The position numbers and the translations under genes are program-made. The notes under the pieces were generated by a model. The model was given only the letters and a program-made list of their open reading frames with translations, did no database searches and had not been told where the DNA came from. 64,000 nucleotides of DNA from Rhyzopertha dominica (Eukaryota > Arthropoda > Insecta > Coleoptera > Bostrichidae): contig QCXZ01000064.1 of the NCBI GenBank assembly GCA_025024175.1, forward strand, positions 52,845,325-52,909,324, read 5' to 3'. Shown in pieces: positions 57,808 through 64,000 of the stretch; positions within the stretch are counted from its first letter, which is position 1, and each line of letters opens with the position of its first letter.

Positions 57808-58310
57808 TATGGGTTCAGTGCAAAGCGACTTTCAAAATTCTATTGCTAAGCTACACGAGGAACTAACAGCTCAAATTCTGGCTGTCAATAATAGAAATCG
57901 ATCATCGTTTTCTTCTGAAAATATTTGATATGGGCGTAAAGATACATGAACGTAAGTTAAAAAGGACTTAGTTGTTTTTGGTTTGGAAGAACAAATTCTA
58001 ACTTAATCTGACTCACGAATTGTTAAAGACAATGAAGCTGTCACGAATATTTTAGCCATAGTTTTACCTAGTACTGATGAGTCCGATATGTGCCCTTGTC
58101 TTGTCAAGGTCACTTTTAAACATGAGAGCGATGTTATTCTTTGCTTACATCTCGCTACAAGTCGTACCTTCGTACGACAATGATGGAATACAAGTTGAAA
58201 AGTTTTACTGATATGTACATTAGCCGAGATATTATGTCTAGTAGCCTACAACCTACCAAAGTTATTGATGAATATGCAAAAGGCTATCCGAGAAGGCTTG
58301 CTACGCGTTT
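57808..58310 (+). pseudogene. Non-LTR retrotransposon ORF1 fragment
   Basis: From the ATG at 57808: MGSVQSDFQNSIAKLHEELT then a stop. Further on, in broken frames, DLVVFGLEEQ, VKDNEAVTNILAIVLPSTD, LVKVTFKHESDVILCL and SRDIMSSSLQPTKVIDEY. The order coiled-coil-like start, (N/D)-(L/V)-V-x-(F/Y)-G-(L/V)-x-E, an acidic D-x...V-x-x-I-L helix, R-P-x-x-(V/I)-K-V-x-F-x-x-x-x-x-V is typical of the RRM-like ORF1 proteins of CR1/L2/jockey elements. Several stops are present and an apparent deletion sits before LVKVTF. The assignment is by motif order; ORF1 is poorly conserved. Confidence 0.5.
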
Positions 58311-58329
58311 AATAAGCGAAACAAAATTT

Positions 58330-58402
58330 TGTGTTTTTTTAGTAGTTTGGGGTTTACAGTTCGGTCAAGCCCCTCCCAAACAGAAATCCTGGATCCGCCA
58401 CT
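58330..58402. mobile_element. Right end of a hAT-type element (second family)
   Basis: The sequence ends CCTGGATCCGCCACTA at 58402, the inverse of TAGTGGCGGATCCAGG, a terminus widespread in hAT elements. The preceding text CCCCAAACTACTAAAAAA (read on the minus strand) fits an element end. No matching left end occurs upstream, so the copy is truncated, or its left end is buried in the ORF1 relic. Confidence 0.5.
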
Positions 58403-58404
58403 AA

Positions 58405-61400
58405 ATGTAGTGTTATGTCTAATAGTCGTAAAATTATTCATAAAATTGTCGGCAATAGAAATTAGCTTTTATTTACGGAAATTGCACGGACTTCCATAAT
58501 GTTAACGCTTTGAATGCACTGTATTTTGTTTAGTAAGATCCTAGCTGAAGTATGTCGCACTTATTCGGCATCCTTTGTATAACATGTATCTACTCGAGTA
58601 GTCGAGCACGTACAAACGTGATTTTTTAAATTTATGCGCTTAATTTTTGATGGCGTTTCTCCTTCTACACGCCAGATTTAGTAGATAGATGTAAAATCTT
58701 AATTGATAAATTCTTACGTAGTTTACTAAATAATCTATCTGTTGTTGCTCACCTTGCAAAATTAATTTTGAGATCCCTCGTTTAAATTCTCGTCAACAAC
58801 TTACTTTTTTATACTAGTAAATCCAGGTCCAATATAGGAGTACGATCGCCGATGTCCGTGATTACACTTTTATAACTCAGTATGCAGGACGTGATATTCA
58901 CAACGACGAATGGTAGTATTTTGTTTAGCAGCTTTTTATTCTTATATTACTGCAAAATTCAATTTTGCCAATATTCTGATAACTACTACATCGTGTATTA
59001 ATCTGTTAAAACGAATGTCGATGCATCAAATATCCAGTGGCCGCCGGGTATTACTAATAACCGTCGTATAAGGCAAACAAACCATAAACAGTCTTTCGCA
59101 TTACTCAAGGGATACAAACCGCGTCCGTTCTGTTGTCGCTATATTAATTACCGAATCCGGTGACATCCATATATCAGTTAAACCCTTCTGTGTGTTTTAT
59201 GTAAAGCCACATCCGGCCGGACTGGCCCGAATCTCCCGGACGGGTAAACAAACAGCCGGGATCGCGTTATAGTTCATTTTGAAATATTGACCGCGGTATC
59301 GGCCGCGGCTCCTCTCCGATATTGGATGCACTCGCTGGAAGAACAAAAATGTATCGCGCGCGGGATATTACGGATGCCGTGGAATTACTTCCGCTGTATG
59401 GATGCGCTCTAATTTGCGACCGGCGCTCGGTCCTGTGCGAAAATCCGATCTGGTTTTTCCACGTCCTTCCGGGGCTACGGACGTGTTAAACGCCCCTGCA
59501 GCGGGTTTCAACTTTTTAGGGGCGGACTATGTACAACGCGTGGAGAATGTGTTCCCGTTGTAATTTTGGCCGGAAAGGGGTTTCCGGGCGGAAGGTGTCT
59601 ATTATGTTAACCTAATGAATGCTGCACGTCGCCGATAAATATCCCTGTCTTTTTTCGCATTGGGAAATATTTTTGCCGGTGTACAACTAATAGTATGACA
59701 TGTTTGTTGATTATGTCCGAATTCGGGTAGCTGAAGCTGAATATTTTTAAATTTGCAGTACGGCTACTGGGATGTCATAAACTTTAAGCGAATTGCGGTG
59801 CTAANTTGATTATAATTTGTACAATTTTAAAAGTTTTTATCGGAATTTTGCAGGATTTATAGGGATTCGTTAGATTGTTTAGGTTTGGAATTATTACTTT
59901 TAGGGCGTACTTTCTCATACTAACTTCAAACGCATATGCATTTTGCATACATTTTTTAGAAGACCACGGACGTGGACACAAACATTAATAATTGTAAGAA
60001 AATTAATAAGTGCGGGGCTTAATTTAGTTATTGCCAAATAACGTATAAACTTTCCATACTAGCATAATAATGGTATATTAAAAAACTAGTGTCATAAGCG
60101 CCATTTTGTAATGGAAGAGTACGACAAGGAGCGTGAAACGGTTTTTTTATATTGTTTTCCATTGCGTGATTTCCGTCTTGTGCACAAGAAAATGTGACAT
60201 TAAAAAAAATGTGAAAATTAACAAAAAATTAAAAACTTTGGGAAATTCAACCTGCCATGCTTAAGTTGGCTAAGTGTAGATTTTGTGAAATTATAAAACA
60301 CTATTATTTAAAAATGCGAGTTCTACTAACACTATTATTTGTTAGTAATATAGATTCCATGTAAAATATAATGCTGCAAGCCGGGTCATTACAAAAATGC
60401 TAAATATCACCAAAATAATAAATCTAAGAACCCAAATATTGTTGATAAAATGATTATCAAGCNTGATGAGGATAAAAGGTAGCGTAATATAAGGAGCGTT
60501 CCATTTAAATATAACCGGAAGTGCATCAGTTTCACATGTTTTAAATGAAATGAACCCAGCCTGAAACTACAATCTTCTACAAATGTAAAAAAATACACGT
60601 GTTAGTTTACAATAATTATTATAATAAGGACCATATGTACCNTTTCTAGTGTAACCGGATGTGGTTTAAGTTGTCATCATCAAATTTACCGGCGCTAATA
60701 GCGCTGTTTTCGGTCCGTGTACACAAATATTTAAGCGTAAGGTCAAGCTAAGATTAATGTTTTTAATAATCGACCAAAAACCGCCACTTCTGTAAACTGA
60801 TCAGCTTAAATCGAGTCCAAATATTCTACTCCGACAGAAAATATGCGAAGCTTCGGAGTTTCAGAACGTATAACTGGTTACTCAATATGTCAATATGTCT
60901 GTAGTGGCAGGTACCTGGTTGTACAAAGACCGTCATCAGAAAACTGAACAGCCAGATTCAAAGCCTTACCAAACACGGCATTAATCTCATTCTTAAAACG
61001 GAAAAGAGCTGTGAGAGCTATATGTGCCACTTGAAATTGAGGGATACTTGCAGGACAACCTATTGATATGGTATTTGTAAGTTAAGCGTGTTTACTAGCA
61101 TTTTCAATTAATTTAATTTTAGTCGTCAGCAGGAATTTGTATGATTACATCATTAGGTACAACATAGAAGTATTCGACTGTGAAAACTTTAAGTGGTTAA
61201 GAGGAAAAAAAACTGGTTTGGATTTCTAATTAACAACGACAGCATAGCGTTTTGAAGGTACTTTGTGCGACTTTAATTCAATGTCAGAAGGTTTCCTTCC
61301 TAGTGAGACAAAAGTATATCGATACCCGTATTTCAAAGCCCAGATTCTCTAAAAAATTTTTGTGCGCACCATGTAAAATGCCCTCCTGTATAAACCAAAG

Positions 61401-64000
61401 TAGTTTCAGTTTTTTTTAACTTTTGTCAATCATTCTTCAGGGTAAAACAAATTTTTGTATTAATGACGTTATTTGATTAGTACTAGTTACCAGATCTCTG
61501 CGTTAAAACGGGGCAGGGGGGAGGGTAAACTCGCACTGGATAATGACATGTCCGAATTTTAAAAAGGTAGTTCTTATTGTTTTCTGTACCATTAGTTCCT
61601 TATCCATTATTCGAGCTTGTTGTTTTTATAGTGTTTTAGTGTTTACGCCCTTTTCGGATTGTTTTTTGGTAAACTTTTAACAAGATATTATTTTTTATTT
61701 GTAGTTTTTTTTTATCAAGAACTGATAAATTTTTATTTCTAGTTGTCTCTCATGGTTCGGACAGACACCGAGAAACGAATACATAGTTGGCAGTTCTGAA
61801 TGTGTCTCTTTATTAATTATACAGGAAACAGAGAAGAACAGTTGCACTTTCTGTTGCAGTGATGTTATGAACAAACTTAGCTTTTGGTGCTGTTACTATC
61901 TGTAGTGTAATTATCTTGTTCTCTGTATTTATTTTAACTAGACAATGACAGAAGTTTTGCTAGTTGATTTGGTAAATCATATTGCAAAAAATGTAGGTTC
62001 TAAGACATTGAAAATTCATTATGTTGTGAAATGGCACTTATGTAATACCAATAACAGTTGTTACTTCCACTTTCGCCTACCCTTAATTTTTATTTATATG
62101 TAAATTTGCTACAGATTGCAAGAAAGTGGTGATAGCGTTACAAAATTCCATGTATAATGCTCGAAAGTAATCCTTCGAAAAATTAAATCGTTAGTAGGTA
62201 GCTATAAAGGGTACGCCGAATAATATTTACTCCGACCCAGCATCTTTGCCCCCTCAGTTTTCGTATTTCGCCGGCTGCAGCTAAGTTCCCCGTCCATCCT
62301 GAACGAAAACGCGATTAGTGGTAATGAAATTCATAGCTATGAATGGTGAGCGGTCGACCCCTTTTTCCACACATCCATGCATCAGAAATAAGCCAGCGAC
62401 ACCTGAAACTGAGTTGGTGGTTTTATTATTGGTGTTCACAGTGGCATACATCACGAATGGTCTCTAGAAGATTAGTTCTCGCGGTTGATGTCATGCACGT
62501 GTAAGGTGAAAAGACAGAAACACCACACTATGTTTATCTAATGCTTTAGAGAAACGAACGGGTACATATTTTTGAAAATTTGCTTTTTGCAGATTCAGGC
62601 TCCGTTAATTTCGATCTCATATTATGTCTTCCTTCGAACACTACAATAGGTAGATGTGGAAGTTTTTAGTTTATGTGAAATTCATTATAATACCAATTTT
62701 GAAATTAAAATAGCCATTTTTAACATTGCATGTACTCTTATATTTAACACTTGACAACTGAAATATTGAATGTTTTTAAAACAAGAAGCAAACAGCAGAA
62801 ATATGTGGTTTGCAGCAAAAGCGATTCTGTATAGAATTTTCTACAGCGTTAGCTGATACTACTAATTTAACGAAAATCTTTCATTTTTTCTTTGTAAAAT
62901 TTGCCTCAAGAACCTACGAAGTATGTAGAATTGAATTAGCAAATATAATTTAACGCCGTGCACTATTAAAGCCGTAGGTACTACGTCTCGACATTTATCT
63001 TGCGTTACCTGCGATAAGGAAAGCATCTACGCTTTAGCATGAGCATTTCCTTATTTGATCTTTATTATTTAACAATAGCAGTAAGGGTACCCTAATGTTT
63101 GAAAATCAGAAAAATCAAAATACTCTCGCAATTGTTACAAGGATCGCGCTACTTAAATACTTTTCCTCGTATTGCCTTGTTGCTGCCTCCTAGGAGAATA
63201 CAGTCACTAAGCAAAATGAAAAAAAAACATATAATTACTTACTTTAAGAGTCTATACTTTGTTGCCAAAGTGACACGCAACTTTTAAGTGGTTTTAACTG
63301 CAAGTTCATGGCTACCACAAGCAAGATTCTTCTTAGTATGTCCTTGATTTCTGTCTCTGTCTGCACGTTTCCGAAAGCGTTGGTTGTCGTTTAGCATCAA
63401 TATGCGGGATGGTTCTAGGACTCTGGTTATTAGTTATAGTATTCCTGACATGAATTCGTCGTATAGTTCACGATAAATGGCCCATTCCGGCAACATTTTG
63501 ACGTCACAAGCTGTTTGAAGAGCTGAGTTTGGTGCTCAAACAACTTTATCGTGTGGTAATTAAAAAACGGTTGTTACTAACAGAAACAAATAAGAGTTAT
63601 CATTTCTTGAGCTTTACAACAGATTTATGCAGTAAACAAAATCATAAAAATTCTTCATTAGACAAAATGTATGTGGGGGTCCTAGAATAAAATATTTGGT
63701 GATTATTGGGTTGCAAATAATGGTCCGTATAAATCTTTCAACATAACAAGTCAACAGAAGAACTGCAAGGGAAGGCAAGTTTTCAATGTTTGGGTATCTC
63801 ACTAACTAACTAAACCTTATTGTGGAAACATCCTATTCCATTTTTGCCAAGGCGCCACAAATGTCTAAATTAAAATAGACATAAGACACAAAAGTGCGAT
63901 ATTAACGATGTGATATAAAAATTATATGAAATATTGCTAAATCAGAATCAAACCACACTCACTATTTACTGATATGATAAAGAAAATTAATGAAATTAGC
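58405..64000. other. Mostly unassigned sequence with a GC-richer island at about 59030-59660
   Basis: 59030-59660 is markedly GC- and CpG-richer than the surroundings (GCCACATCCGGCCGGACTGG, ACCGCGGTATCGGCCGCGG) and free of repeats, with no open frame worth calling. 62210-62420 is a smaller such patch. N positions occur at 59805, 60463 and 60642. Everything else to the end is AT-rich with only short, unrecognised open frames and no transposon ends that I could pair. Confidence 0.45.

Overview
The window looks like intergenic or intronic DNA from an insect or another arthropod. It is AT-rich, has scattered single N positions, shows no operon-like gene packing, and carries a dense mix of eukaryotic transposon classes. 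I found no convincing host protein-coding gene, tRNA or rRNA gene. Almost every recognisable protein fragment belongs to a mobile element, and nearly all are broken by stops, frameshifts or deletions. The exact order or species cannot be read from the sequence.

Layout. 0-11 kb: a hAT deletion derivative with an 8-bp target duplication and a BED-finger remnant (211-1363); an LTR-retrotransposon leader with a tRNA-Trp-like primer site and a small membrane-protein ORF (about 5657-6083); a PHD-finger tail (6150-6342); a non-LTR reverse transcriptase relic (9294-10215). 11.9-13.6 kb: a 1.68-kb palindromic Tc1-like element made of two inverted transposase 3' halves. 16.5-25.9 kb: a Ty3/gypsy integrase end, a P-element transposase relic and a Tc1/mariner-superfamily relic. 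27.3-27.9 kb: an inverted pair of hammerhead-ribozyme repeats flanked by a 10-bp direct repeat, which I read as a metazoan retrozyme. 30-47 kb: more transposase and reverse transcriptase relics, a four-unit 120-bp minisatellite, and candidate nonautonomous DNA elements with palindromic subterminal arrays. 46.5-58.4 kb: a fairly intact non-LTR reverse transcriptase, three Penelope-like fragments, further LINE pieces and a second hAT derivative with target duplication. 58.4-64 kb: mostly unique sequence.

How the parts relate. The retrozyme encodes no protein. Penelope-like elements are the known proposed partners of hammerhead-bearing repeats in animals, and three Penelope relics lie within 20-28 kb of it. 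Several GC-richer islands (for example 37.94-38.44, 53.76-54.19 and 59.03-59.66 kb) stand out from the AT-rich background without coding signal and could be regulatory; that is inference only.
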